Assembly: GCA_025964675.1 (NCBI GenBank)
Contig: JAOPYI010000050.1
Coordinates: 1 to 64,000, forward strand
Length of the DNA stretch: 64,000 bases
Source: Sphaerisporangium sp.
GTDB taxonomy: Bacteria; Actinomycetota; Actinomycetes; Streptosporangiales; Streptosporangiaceae
Direction: 5' to 3'
Shown piece after piece: positions 38,332 to 46,347 of the stretch. Under the pieces are notes generated by a model. That model was not told the DNA's origin and did not search any database. It saw only the letters and a list, made by a program, of their open reading frames with translations. A program made the position numbers and the translations under genes. Each line of letters opens with the position of its first letter. Within the stretch, counting starts at the first letter, position 1.

Positions 38332-39582
38332 ATGGCGGACGGCGCTGGAAACTCCCCTAGCCGCCCTGGGTCCGGGCGGCCTCCAACATACGTTCCGTCG
38401 TATGACGCGCCCACCACGCCGATGGCCCGGGTGAGTCCCGAGCAGGCGCTCGCGATGGTTCAGGCGGCGAAGGCCGAGGCGGCGGCGAGGAGCCAGGGGT
38501 CCGAGACAGGGACGGCGCAGGAGCACGACTCCGAGGTCGAGACGCGCCCCGTCTCCAAGGCGGATTTGGCGCGGCTGCGGCGGACGCGCGAGGGGGAGAC
38601 GGCGGACGCCCCAGCGACCGTACCTGACACGTCGGACACAGCGGACAACAACGTGACGGCGGATGTACGCAGGCCGGCTGGACCGTTCCTCCATCCGGAC
38701 CGCCCCGTCGCGACATCTCGAAGCACACCCGAGCGCCCCGGCCCGCGCACGCCGCCTGCCGCCCCGCCCGCCACCGTCGATCGCCCCGGCCCGCGCACGC
38801 CGCCCGCCACCCTCGGTCGCCGCCGCAGGCCGCCCCGGTGGCTGTCCATCGCGATACTCCGCGCCGGTGACATTCCCATAAGAACGGTGTACGGGATCGG
38901 CGCGGCGATCGTCACGGCGATCGTCGTCGTACTGATCTTCATGCTGTTCTCCGGGGACAAGCCCGGCGATCCCGTACGGGTGAGCCCCGCGCAGGGGGGC
39001 GGCCCGGCGCCGAGCGTGCGGCCGAAGCCCACGCCGACCCCGATCGCGGTCCCGCCGGTCCCCGAGACCAAGCTGATGACCCTCTTCGCGGGTCCGGGCT
39101 CGCCCATCGCGGCGTACGTCGCCGACCAGACGGCCGGCATCAGCTACGTCCAGTACGGCACCCCGTGGGCCAAGACGTCGCGCGACCCCTTCTCGGCCGC
39201 GCAGAAGGCCGGTCCTTCGCGGCAGCCGCAGGCGCTGATCGGATCGGCACCCGTGCCGGTGGCCGTCGGGAAGGCTCCGGCGACGTACGCGGACTTCCGC
39301 AAGCTGGCGGGCAAGGCGGCGAAGTGGACGTTGCGCTACCAGCCCGCCGGGTCCACGTTCACCTGGACGGTGTCGCAGCAGGCGCGGTACAACCTCGGGT
39401 GGGTGCTCGGCTACAAGGTGAGCTACGTCTCGGGTGGCAAGAAGCACTCCTCGCAGGCCTACGTCATGGTCATCTCGACGGCGAAGAAGAAGCCCGCGAT
39501 GCTGTTCGCCAGCGTGCCCGACACCCGCAAGCCCCTCTTCCACGACCTGAACATGCTCTTCTGGACGGTCCGCGCGATCTAG
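38332..39582 (+). CDS. Single-TM protein with disordered cytosolic half
   Basis: 416 residues. Residues 1-180 are Pro/Arg/Ala-rich and low in complexity. Near 150-165 is a duplicated RPGPRTPPA segment. One TM helix (about 188-206; IGAAIVTAIVVVLIFMLF) precedes an extracytoplasmic domain of about 200 residues with WTLRYQPAGSTFTWTVSQQ and a C-terminal PLFHDLNMLFWTVRAI. No enzyme motif. Likely type II topology. Function unknown. Confidence 0.75.
   Translation: MADGAGNSPSRPGSGRPPTYVPSYDAPTTPMARVSPEQALAMVQAAKAEAAARSQGSETGTAQEHDSEVETRPVSKADLARLRRTREGETADAPATVPDTSDTADNNVTADVRRPAGPFLHPDRPVATSRSTPERPGPRTPPAAPPATVDRPGPRTPPATLGRRRRPPRWLSIAILRAGDIPIRTVYGIGAAIVTAIVVVLIFMLFSGDKPGDPVRVSPAQGGGPAPSVRPKPTPTPIAVPPVPETKLMTLFAGPGSPIAAYVADQTAGISYVQYGTPWAKTSRDPFSAAQKAGPSRQPQALIGSAPVPVAVGKAPATYADFRKLAGKAAKWTLRYQPAGSTFTWTVSQQARYNLGWVLGYKVSYVSGGKKHSSQAYVMVISTAKKKPAMLFASVPDTRKPLFHDLNMLFWTVRAI
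38734..38804 (+). repeat. 23-bp in-frame direct repeat
   Basis: Identical 23-mers at 38734-38756 and 38782-38804, 48 bases (16 codons) apart, encode the duplicated RPGPRTPPA. A recent slippage or duplication in a disordered linker. Confidence 0.85.
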
Positions 39583-39640
39583 CCCCGTGCGGTGTGAGAC
39601 CAGGTCAGAGTGTCGCCGGAGATACGGCCGGGCCGCGGGT

Positions 39641-39646
39641 TACGTT
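39641..39646 (+). promoter_or_regulatory. Leaderless-type -10 (TACGTT)
   Basis: TACGTT ends six bases before ATG 39653. Confidence 0.5.
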
Positions 39647-39652
39647 GGGGCG

Positions 39653-40492
39653 ATGGATTCTGGATTCGGCTACTTCGCGACGCACGACGCCGTCGCTCCC
39701 GACACCGTGGCCCGGCTGGCCGAGGAGCGAGGGCACGCGGCCGTGCTCTTCCCCGAGCACACCCACATCCCCGCCAAGGTGGAGCTGCCCCAGCGCCCCG
39801 AGAACGGCCGGCTCTCCCGCAAGTACCTGCACACCTACGACACGCTGACGACGTGCATGGTCGCCGGCATGGCGACGTCCAAGCTGCGCGTCGGCACCGG
39901 GATCTGCCTGGTGGTGCAGCACCACCCGATCACGCTGGCCAAGACGGTGGCGAGCATCGATCGCCTCACCGGGGGCCGCTTCGAGTTCGGCGTCGGCGCG
40001 GGCTGGAACGACCCCGAGATCCGCAACCACGGCGTCGACCCGGCCAAGCGCTTCGCCGTGATGAGAGAGGACATCGAGGCGATGAGGGAGATCTGGACGC
40101 GGGACGAGGCCGAGTATCACGGGGAGTTCGTCTCCTTCGACCCGATCTGGTCCTGGCCCAAGCCGGCGCAGCAGCCTCACCCGCCGATCCTGGTGGGCGG
40201 CGTAGGCGCCAAGGTGCTGGACCGGGTCCTGTCCTACGGCGACGCCTGGCTGCCGAACTACGGCCCCGGCGTGCTGGAGCGCGTGCCGGAGCTGTTCCGC
40301 CGGGCCGAGGAGGCCGGGAAGCACGTACGAGTGATCATGATGTCGGTGCCGCCGGACCCGAAGGTGCTTGAGGAGTGCGAGAAGGCGGGCGTCTCCCGGG
40401 TCATGCCATGGCTGCCGTCGGCCGGCCTCGCCCGCATCGAGCGGGAGATGGACACCTTCGAGAAGGCGCTGGCGGACGTGCACGGCGAGTGA
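39653..40492 (+). CDS. LLM-class F420-dependent oxidoreductase
   Basis: 279 residues, luciferase-like TIM barrel. Segments LRVGTGICLVVQHHPITLAKTVASID and GGRFEFGVGAGWNDPEIRNHGVDPAKR are characteristic of the F420 group (TIGR03619-like). PPILVGGVGAKVLDRVLSYGDAW is the usual central motif. Cofactor F420 (rather than FMN) is inferred from the family. Substrate unknown. ATG 39653. Confidence 0.88.
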   Translation: MDSGFGYFATHDAVAPDTVARLAEERGHAAVLFPEHTHIPAKVELPQRPENGRLSRKYLHTYDTLTTCMVAGMATSKLRVGTGICLVVQHHPITLAKTVASIDRLTGGRFEFGVGAGWNDPEIRNHGVDPAKRFAVMREDIEAMREIWTRDEAEYHGEFVSFDPIWSWPKPAQQPHPPILVGGVGAKVLDRVLSYGDAWLPNYGPGVLERVPELFRRAEEAGKHVRVIMMSVPPDPKVLEECEKAGVSRVMPWLPSAGLARIEREMDTFEKALADVHGE

Positions 40493-40579
40493 TCCCGCTC
40501 GCTAGGCGTTCCCGCGTATTCGCGCGACCCGCTCGGTAGGTTGGAGCCGACGTGACCGTGGTTCGCCTTGGAAGCATCT

Positions 40580-40599
40580 TCTAGAATATGGTTCTGTCA
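40580..40599. promoter_or_regulatory. Imperfect palindrome upstream of the acyl-CoA dehydrogenase
   Basis: TCTAGAATATGGTTCTGTCA. It matches 17 of 20 bases of the element at 55416-55435 and resembles a degenerate KstR/TetR-type box. It lies 31 bases before the start. Confidence 0.45.
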
Positions 40600-40630
40600 C
40601 GTCTGGAGGCCGAACCTCACGGAGGATGTT

Positions 40631-42829
40631 ATGGCGATCGGGTTGAGCGAGGAGCACGAGGCGCTCCGCGAGTCCGTGACCGGCTGGGCGGAGCGCAACA
40701 TCTCCGCCGAAGCCGTGCGCGCGGCCGTCGGCGCGGGGGTCGAGGAGCGGCCCGGGTTCTGGGCCGGCCTCGCCGATCAGGGCCTCCTCGGCCTGCACCT
40801 GCCCGAGGAGTACGGCGGGAGCGGGTTCGGCCTGCTGGAGGCCGCCGTGGCCGTCGAGGCGCTCGGCGAGCGCGTCGCCCCCGGCCCGTACGTCCCGACC
40901 GTGCTCGCGTCCGCGGTCATCGCCTCCTCGGACGGCAAGGCCCGCGCGGAGCTCCTGCCCGGTCTAGCCGACGGCACGCTGGCCGGGGCCGTCGCCCTCA
41001 CCGGCACGCTGACCGGCACGCGAGACGGCGACGGTGTCCTGACCGTCAGCGGCACGGCCGAGCCGGTGCTCGGCGCCGCACTCGCCGACGTGCTCGTGCT
41101 CCCGGTCTCCACCGACCGGGGTGTGGAATGGGTCGCCCTGTCCTCCGGCGGCGTCACGGTCACCCCGACCAAGAGCCTGGACCTGACGAGGGGAGTGGCG
41201 AAGGTCGAGGTCGACCACCTCGCCGTGCCAGGGGAGCGGATCCTCGACGGGCTCGAGGGCAAGGCCGTACTCCACCTCGCCGCGATCGTGCTCGGCGCCG
41301 AGGCGGCCGGGGTCGCCTCGTGGTGCGTGCGCTCCGCCGCCGAGTACGCCAAGGTGCGCGTGCAGTTCGGCCGCCCGATCGGCCAGTTCCAGGGCATCAA
41401 GCACAAGGCGGCCCGCATGCTCGTCGCGCTGGAGCAGGCCCGTGCCACCGTCTGGGACGCCACCCGCGCCACCGGTGACGAGCTCGCCTACGCCGCTGCC
41501 ATCGCCGGGGTCATGGCACCGGACGCGGCCGTGCGGTGCGCCAAGGACGCCATCCAGATCTTCGGTGGCATCGGCTACACCTTCGAGCATGACGCCCACC
41601 TCTACTACCGGCGCGCGCTGACCCTTCGCGCGCTGCTCGGCTCCTCGTCCGAGTGGGCCGAGTCCGTCGCCTCGTACGCACTGTCCGGCGTGAGCCGCGA
41701 GATGGAGATCGACCTCCCGGAGGACGCCGAGGCGCTGCGCTCCTCGATCCGCGACGAGATCGCCGAGATCGCCGCGCTGGAGGGCAAGGAGCAGAAGCGC
41801 GCGCTCGCGGCCAAGGGCTTCGTGATGTCCCACCTGCCGTCGCCGTGGGGCCGTGGCGCCTCCCCGCTCGAGCAGGTCCTCATCCACCAGGAGCTGAAGG
41901 CCGCGCGCGTACGGCTACCGCAGATGATCATCGGTGCCTGGGTCATCCCGTCCATCGCCGCATACGGCACGGCCGAGCAGCAGGAGCGGTTCCTGCCGCC
42001 CACCCTGGCCGGAGAGATGATCTGGTGTCAGCTCTTCAGCGAGCCGGGCGCGGGTTCCGACCTCGCGTCGCTGCAGATGAAGGCCGAGAAGGTCGAGGGC
42101 GGCTGGAGGCTCAACGGGCAGAAGATCTGGACCTCCGTCGCCCACGTCGCCGAGTGGGGCATCTGCATCGCCCGCACCGACACCTCCAAGCCCAAGCACG
42201 ACGGCATCACCTACTTCATCGTGGACATGAAGGCCCAGGGGGTCACCGTCCGGCCGCTCACCGAGATGACCGGTGAGAACCTCTTCAACGAGGTCTTCTT
42301 CGACGACGTGTTAGTCCCGGACGACCAGGTCGTTGGCGAGATCAACGAGGGCTGGCGGGTCGCGCGCAACACGCTGTCCAACGAGCGCGTGTCCCTGTCG
42401 TCGGGATCGGGCGGCACGGGGTCGTCGGTCGCCGACCTGCTCGGCCTGGTCTCCCGCCTCGACCGCGAGCCGTCCCCGGCGGAGCGGCAGGAGGTGGCCC
42501 AGGTCGTGTGCGAGGGTCACTCGATCAACGCCCTGAGCCTGCGGGTCACGATGAAGCAGCTCGCGGGCGCCGAGCCCGGCGCCGACGCCTCGGTGCGCAA
42601 GCTGCTGTCCACCACCCATGCCCAGAACGTGTCGGAGTGCGCCGTCAGCCTGCTGGGCGCCTCCGCGACGGTCGCCGCCGACATGAAGCTGGGCGACCCC
42701 GGCTACTGGAACCGCGCGGTCCTCGCCACCCGCGCCATGACCATCTACGGCGGCACCACAGAAGTCCAACTCAACATCATCGCCGAACGCATGCTCAGCC
42801 TTCCCCGCGACCCAGAACCTGGCAAATAG
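40631..42829 (+). CDS. Two-domain acyl-CoA dehydrogenase (FadE type)
   Basis: 732 residues, two complete ACAD domains in tandem. Domain 1 (about 1-365) has LPEEYGGSGFGLLEAAVAV and ends IQIFGGIGYTFEHDAHLYYR. Domain 2 (about 375-732) has FSEPGAGSDLASLQMKAEKV, GWRLNGQKIWTS and IYGGTTEVQLNIIAERML. Such double enzymes occur in mycobacteria and relatives, for CoA esters of fatty or steroid-type acids. ATG 40631 has GGAGG nine bases ahead. Monocistronic. Confidence 0.9.
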   Translation: MAIGLSEEHEALRESVTGWAERNISAEAVRAAVGAGVEERPGFWAGLADQGLLGLHLPEEYGGSGFGLLEAAVAVEALGERVAPGPYVPTVLASAVIASSDGKARAELLPGLADGTLAGAVALTGTLTGTRDGDGVLTVSGTAEPVLGAALADVLVLPVSTDRGVEWVALSSGGVTVTPTKSLDLTRGVAKVEVDHLAVPGERILDGLEGKAVLHLAAIVLGAEAAGVASWCVRSAAEYAKVRVQFGRPIGQFQGIKHKAARMLVALEQARATVWDATRATGDELAYAAAIAGVMAPDAAVRCAKDAIQIFGGIGYTFEHDAHLYYRRALTLRALLGSSSEWAESVASYALSGVSREMEIDLPEDAEALRSSIRDEIAEIAALEGKEQKRALAAKGFVMSHLPSPWGRGASPLEQVLIHQELKAARVRLPQMIIGAWVIPSIAAYGTAEQQERFLPPTLAGEMIWCQLFSEPGAGSDLASLQMKAEKVEGGWRLNGQKIWTSVAHVAEWGICIARTDTSKPKHDGITYFIVDMKAQGVTVRPLTEMTGENLFNEVFFDDVLVPDDQVVGEINEGWRVARNTLSNERVSLSSGSGGTGSSVADLLGLVSRLDREPSPAERQEVAQVVCEGHSINALSLRVTMKQLAGAEPGADASVRKLLSTTHAQNVSECAVSLLGASATVAADMKLGDPGYWNRAVLATRAMTIYGGTTEVQLNIIAERMLSLPRDPEPGK

Positions 42830-42875
42830 CCGCAGCCGACCCGGGGGCGGGTAACCGACTCCACGATCTGGGGCC

Positions 42876-42947
42876 CGGCTTATTCGCCGACTCCGCGATT
42901 CCGGCGAATATGCCGTCCGTGTGATTCCGCACCCTGCGAATAAGCCG
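42876..42947. repeat. 12-bp inverted repeat before the envelope locus
   Basis: CGGCTTATTCGC (42876-42887) and GCGAATAAGCCG (42936-42947) are exact reverse complements. A related GGCGAATATGCC sits between at about 42903. 76 bases upstream of 43024. Could be an operator or a terminator stem after the dehydrogenase. Confidence 0.6.
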
Positions 42948-43023
42948 AATAACGCCCGTCCGGCCGGCTCCGGTAGTTTTGCGGGATTCGCGGTGCCTGC
43001 CGACCGGGGGGTGGTACGAGGCC

Positions 43024-44589
43024 ATGCGCGCTCACCGCTTGGCACGGCTCGCGCCTGGGCTCGCGGCGCTGGTCGCGGGCCTGCTCGTCCTCGGTCCCGC
43101 GCTCGGGCCGGGCTTCGTGCTGCGGTACGACATGGTGTTCGTGCCGGAGCCTCCGGTGACCTGGTCCACGGGAGGCTTTCCGCGAGCGGTGCCGAGTGAC
43201 CTTGTGGTCGCGTTGCTGGCGCACGTCCTACCGGCTCCCGCCGTGCAGAAGCTGATCCTCGTCGGGATCTTCGTGCTCGCGGGATGCGGGGCGGCGGCGC
43301 TGGTGCCGGGGAACCGGGTGATCCCCCGGCTGGCCGCGGCGGTGTTCTACGCGTGGAACGCCTACCTCGCGCAGCGGTTGCTGCTCGGGCAGTGGGCCCT
43401 GCTGCTCGGCTTCGCCGGACTGCCGTGGGCGGTCAGGGCGGCGGCCAGAGGCGGGCCGTGGCGGCTCGCCCTGGCGCTGATCCCGGCGGCCGTCGGCGGC
43501 TTTCAGGCCATGCTCGTGTCCGCGCTCGCGGTGCTGCCCGTGGCGGCCACCGGCTCGTCCAGGCGGTTCCGCGCACCGCTGGAGGCTCTGGCCGTACTGG
43601 CGGTGCTGAGCCTGCCGTGGGCCGTTCCGGCGTCGCTCAGCCATGCCGTGACCGACCCCGCCGGGGTGGACGCCTTCGCGGCCCGGGCCGACGGGCCGTT
43701 CGGCACGCTGGGCAGCCTGCTCAGCCTCGGCGGGATCTGGAACGCCCAGGCGGACGTCCCGGGCCAGGCCGCGTGGGTGCTCGCCGGCGCGCGCCTGCTC
43801 GTCGCCGTGACAGCCATCCTCGCTTTTGTGCGGCTTCCCCGGACCGCCGATGATGCCGGCGTGCCCTACGGGAAGGGACTGCTGATCGCGGCGTCTGCCG
43901 GGCTGGCGATCGCGCTGGCCGGCGCCTACGCCCCCGGGGTCCTCAAGGGGATGATCGGTCTGTGGCCGGGCTTCGGGCCGCTGCGCGACGGGCAGTTGTA
44001 CATCGCTCCGCTGGTCCTGGTCCAGGCCGTCGGGTTCGGGATGTTGGCCGGCAGGTTCTCCCGCCCCGATGCCGCCGGCCGCAGGGCGGCGGTGTTCGTA
44101 CCGGCGGTCGTCGGCGTTCTGCTGCCGGTGCTCGTCCTGCCCACCCTCGCCTGGGGGGCGTCGGGGCGGCTGGCGGCGGTGGAGTACCCGGATGATTGGC
44201 GGCGCGTACAGGAGATCGTCAATGGCGACCCCCGGCCGGGGGCGCTGATCTCGCTGCCATGGGGTGCGCACCGGGCTTTCCCGTGGAACGGCGGCCGGGT
44301 GATCCTCGACCCGGCTACCAAGTTGTTCGCCCGGCGGGTCATCTGGGACGACACGCTCCTGGTCGGCCTGGCGGGCGGGCGGTTGCTCCGTGTCCCCGGT
44401 GAGGACCTTCTGGGCAGGCGGATCGGGGTGGCGATCGGCGCGGGCGGCGGCCCCCTGACCTCCATACTCCGCGCGGCCGGTATACGGTACGTCCTCATCG
44501 CGGGACGGGACGATAACGTGTTCCCCTCCCGGTTGCCGGGCGCCATTCCCGCCTTCGTGGGCGCGGAGGTGCTGTTGCTGCGGTTGTGA
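43024..44589 (+). CDS. Multi-pass membrane protein (Rv0226c-like, GT-C-like)
   Basis: 521 residues with about ten hydrophobic helices and a soluble C-terminal part (from about 395). Conserved-looking pieces: FVLRYDMVFVPEPP at the first loop, FYAWNAYLAQRLLLGQWALL, and a C-terminal AAGIRYVLIAGRDDNVF. That last piece resembles the RRIGVKYLLVRNDLA segment of the AftD-like protein downstream, so the two may share architecture. Probably a polyprenyl-sugar-using or envelope assembly protein. Best match from memory is the TM protein Rv0226c. ATG 43024. Confidence 0.7.
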   Translation: MRAHRLARLAPGLAALVAGLLVLGPALGPGFVLRYDMVFVPEPPVTWSTGGFPRAVPSDLVVALLAHVLPAPAVQKLILVGIFVLAGCGAAALVPGNRVIPRLAAAVFYAWNAYLAQRLLLGQWALLLGFAGLPWAVRAAARGGPWRLALALIPAAVGGFQAMLVSALAVLPVAATGSSRRFRAPLEALAVLAVLSLPWAVPASLSHAVTDPAGVDAFAARADGPFGTLGSLLSLGGIWNAQADVPGQAAWVLAGARLLVAVTAILAFVRLPRTADDAGVPYGKGLLIAASAGLAIALAGAYAPGVLKGMIGLWPGFGPLRDGQLYIAPLVLVQAVGFGMLAGRFSRPDAAGRRAAVFVPAVVGVLLPVLVLPTLAWGASGRLAAVEYPDDWRRVQEIVNGDPRPGALISLPWGAHRAFPWNGGRVILDPATKLFARRVIWDDTLLVGLAGGRLLRVPGEDLLGRRIGVAIGAGGGPLTSILRAAGIRYVLIAGRDDNVFPSRLPGAIPAFVGAEVLLLRL

Positions 44590-44728
44590 CCTAGTCAAAC
44601 CCCGGCAGCCCCTCCATACTGGACGGTAAGTCCATTTATTACGTTTTGACGAATCTCCTAGCTCAGTAGCGGTATCACGTTCTACTCTCGGTACGCCCAC
44701 GCGTCCGCACTTCGGAGGGAGATGCCCA

Positions 44729-44860
44729 ATGGTGCGAGTGCTCGCTGCTCTCGTCGTTGGGGTGGTTCTGGCGATCGGCGCATCCGTCGGCGTCGTCAAC
44801 GTTGTCGCCCCCAGCCCTGAGCCGCCCAACAAGCCGTTGTACAACTACGGCAACAGATGA
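44729..44860 (+). CDS. DUF2613-family membrane microprotein
   Basis: 43 residues. ATG 44729 with GGAGGGAG upstream. One hydrophobic helix (VRVLAALVVGVVLAIGASVG) then the family tail PSPEPPNKPLYNYGNR. Such microproteins lie beside aftD in mycobacteria (Rv0236A, from memory) and here sit two genes before the AftD homologue. Function unknown, perhaps an accessory subunit. Confidence 0.8.
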   Translation: MVRVLAALVVGVVLAIGASVGVVNVVAPSPEPPNKPLYNYGNR

Positions 44861-44868
44861 TCTTTGAC

Positions 44869-44903
44869 GGACGGGCCTCACACGACCATAGGTGAGCCCG
44901 TCC
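44869..44903. terminator. Hairpin after the DUF2613 gene
   Basis: GGACGGGCCTCAC (44869-44881) pairs with GTGAGCCCGTCC (44892-44903) with one bulged base, eight bases past the stop. No T tract; may be an attenuator within the run. Confidence 0.6.
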
Positions 44904-45019
44904 GGTTCCATCCGCCGAGCAACCAGTGCATGGCTTCGCCATGCCTGAAAACCGATGCCGATGCTCGACATCACGCCGGCGCGTACACCAGGGGGGCTTG
45001 AGACACAGGAGGAGTGGCT

Positions 45020-46327
45020 GTGGTCGCACAGCAGGTGGGCCTGGCGGACCACGATCCCGAGGGTGTGCCCCGCCCTCCGGCCGAGCCGGTCATCCCGGCC
45101 CTCCTCACGGTCGAGACGGCGCACGTTCAGGACCGGCCACTCCAGGACGTCCGGGTCGCGGTGCTGAACTTCCGGGAGCCGCAGCAGTCGGTCGCCGGCG
45201 GCGCGGAGGAGTACGCCTGGCAGGTAGGCCGCCACATGGTCGGGCAGGGCGCCTCGGTGCACTTCCTGACGAGCCGCGAGCCCGGCCAGCCCGCCAAGGA
45301 CCTGTGTGACGGGATCGAGCTGCGGCGCATGGGCAACCGGTACCTCATCTATCTGCTCGTCCCCCTGTGGATGCTGCTGCGGCGGCGCCGCTTCGACGTG
45401 GTCGTCGACTGCATGAACGGCATCCCGTTCTTCGCCCCGCTGGTGGTGAGCAGGCGTACGACCGTCATCTCCCTGGTCCACCACGTGCACGACCGCCAGT
45501 TCTACGCCTTCTTCCCGCGCTGGCTGGCCCGTGTCGGCTGCTTCATCGAGGGGCCGATCGCCCGGTTGCTCTACCGAAACAGCCTGACCGTGACCGTCTC
45601 GCAGTCGTCCCGGGACGAGCTGCGCGAGAGGCTCGGCTGGCTCGCGCCCATCGAGGTCGTCCCCAACGGCAGCCCGCCCGCGTTCCCGGTGGCCACAAGC
45701 GTCGGCGGCCAGGAGGTGGTGGGCGATCCTGTCGTCGCCTACCTCGGGCGGCTGGTCGGCCACAAGCGCGTCGAACGCGTGGTGGAGCTGGTGGCGGAGC
45801 TGGGCGAGACCTGGCCCGAGCTGCACGTCCACGTCATCGGGCGCGGCCCGGAGTACCAGCCGCTGGTCCGCCGCGCCGAGGGGCTCGGGGTGACAGGCCG
45901 GGTCAGCCTGCACGGCTTCCTCGCCGAGCCGGAGAAGAACGCGGTGCTCGGCGCCGCGCGGCTCAACGTGACGGCGTCGGAGTTCGAGGGGTGGGGACTG
46001 ACGGTCATCGAGGCCGCCGCGCTAGGCGTGCCGACCGTCGCCTACGACGTCGCGGGCCTTCGCGACTCGGTACGGCACGGCGTCACGGGCTGGCTCGTCC
46101 AGGACGGCGAGTCGCTGGCCGACGTCGTCGACCGGGCCATGAAGGAGCTGGCCGACCCGGTCCGTCGCGCGGAGGTCCAGGAGGCGTGCCGTCGGTGGGC
46201 GGCGGAGTTCTCGTGGGGAAGGACGGGCGCTAGTATGACCGGACTCATCACGGCCGAACTGGAGCGAAAGGGGCGTCGCCGTCCTGTGGGTCTCCGTCTT
46301 GCCACAGGTGAGAGCCATATTCCCTGA
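45020..46327 (+). CDS. Glycosyltransferase family 4 (Rv0225-like)
   Basis: 435 residues, GT-B fold. The N-terminal acceptor domain has SVAGGAEEYAWQVGRHM. The donor domain has VPNGSPP, VAYLGRLVGHKRVERVVELV and the EX7E motif EFEGWGLTVIEAAALGVP. Retaining transferase using a nucleotide-sugar on the cytoplasmic side. GTG 45020 is preferred over 45014 because AGGAGG (45007-45012) is better spaced. 20 bases before the AftD-like gene. Confidence 0.88.
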   Translation: MVAQQVGLADHDPEGVPRPPAEPVIPALLTVETAHVQDRPLQDVRVAVLNFREPQQSVAGGAEEYAWQVGRHMVGQGASVHFLTSREPGQPAKDLCDGIELRRMGNRYLIYLLVPLWMLLRRRRFDVVVDCMNGIPFFAPLVVSRRTTVISLVHHVHDRQFYAFFPRWLARVGCFIEGPIARLLYRNSLTVTVSQSSRDELRERLGWLAPIEVVPNGSPPAFPVATSVGGQEVVGDPVVAYLGRLVGHKRVERVVELVAELGETWPELHVHVIGRGPEYQPLVRRAEGLGVTGRVSLHGFLAEPEKNAVLGAARLNVTASEFEGWGLTVIEAAALGVPTVAYDVAGLRDSVRHGVTGWLVQDGESLADVVDRAMKELADPVRRAEVQEACRRWAAEFSWGRTGASMTGLITAELERKGRRRPVGLRLATGESHIP

Positions 46328-46347
46328 GCCCCCACCAAGAGCGCCTC

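Noticed and set aside
40964-40975. GGTCTAGCCG resembling half a dre site
   Set aside because: It is inside the acyl-CoA dehydrogenase coding sequence and lacks the second arm.
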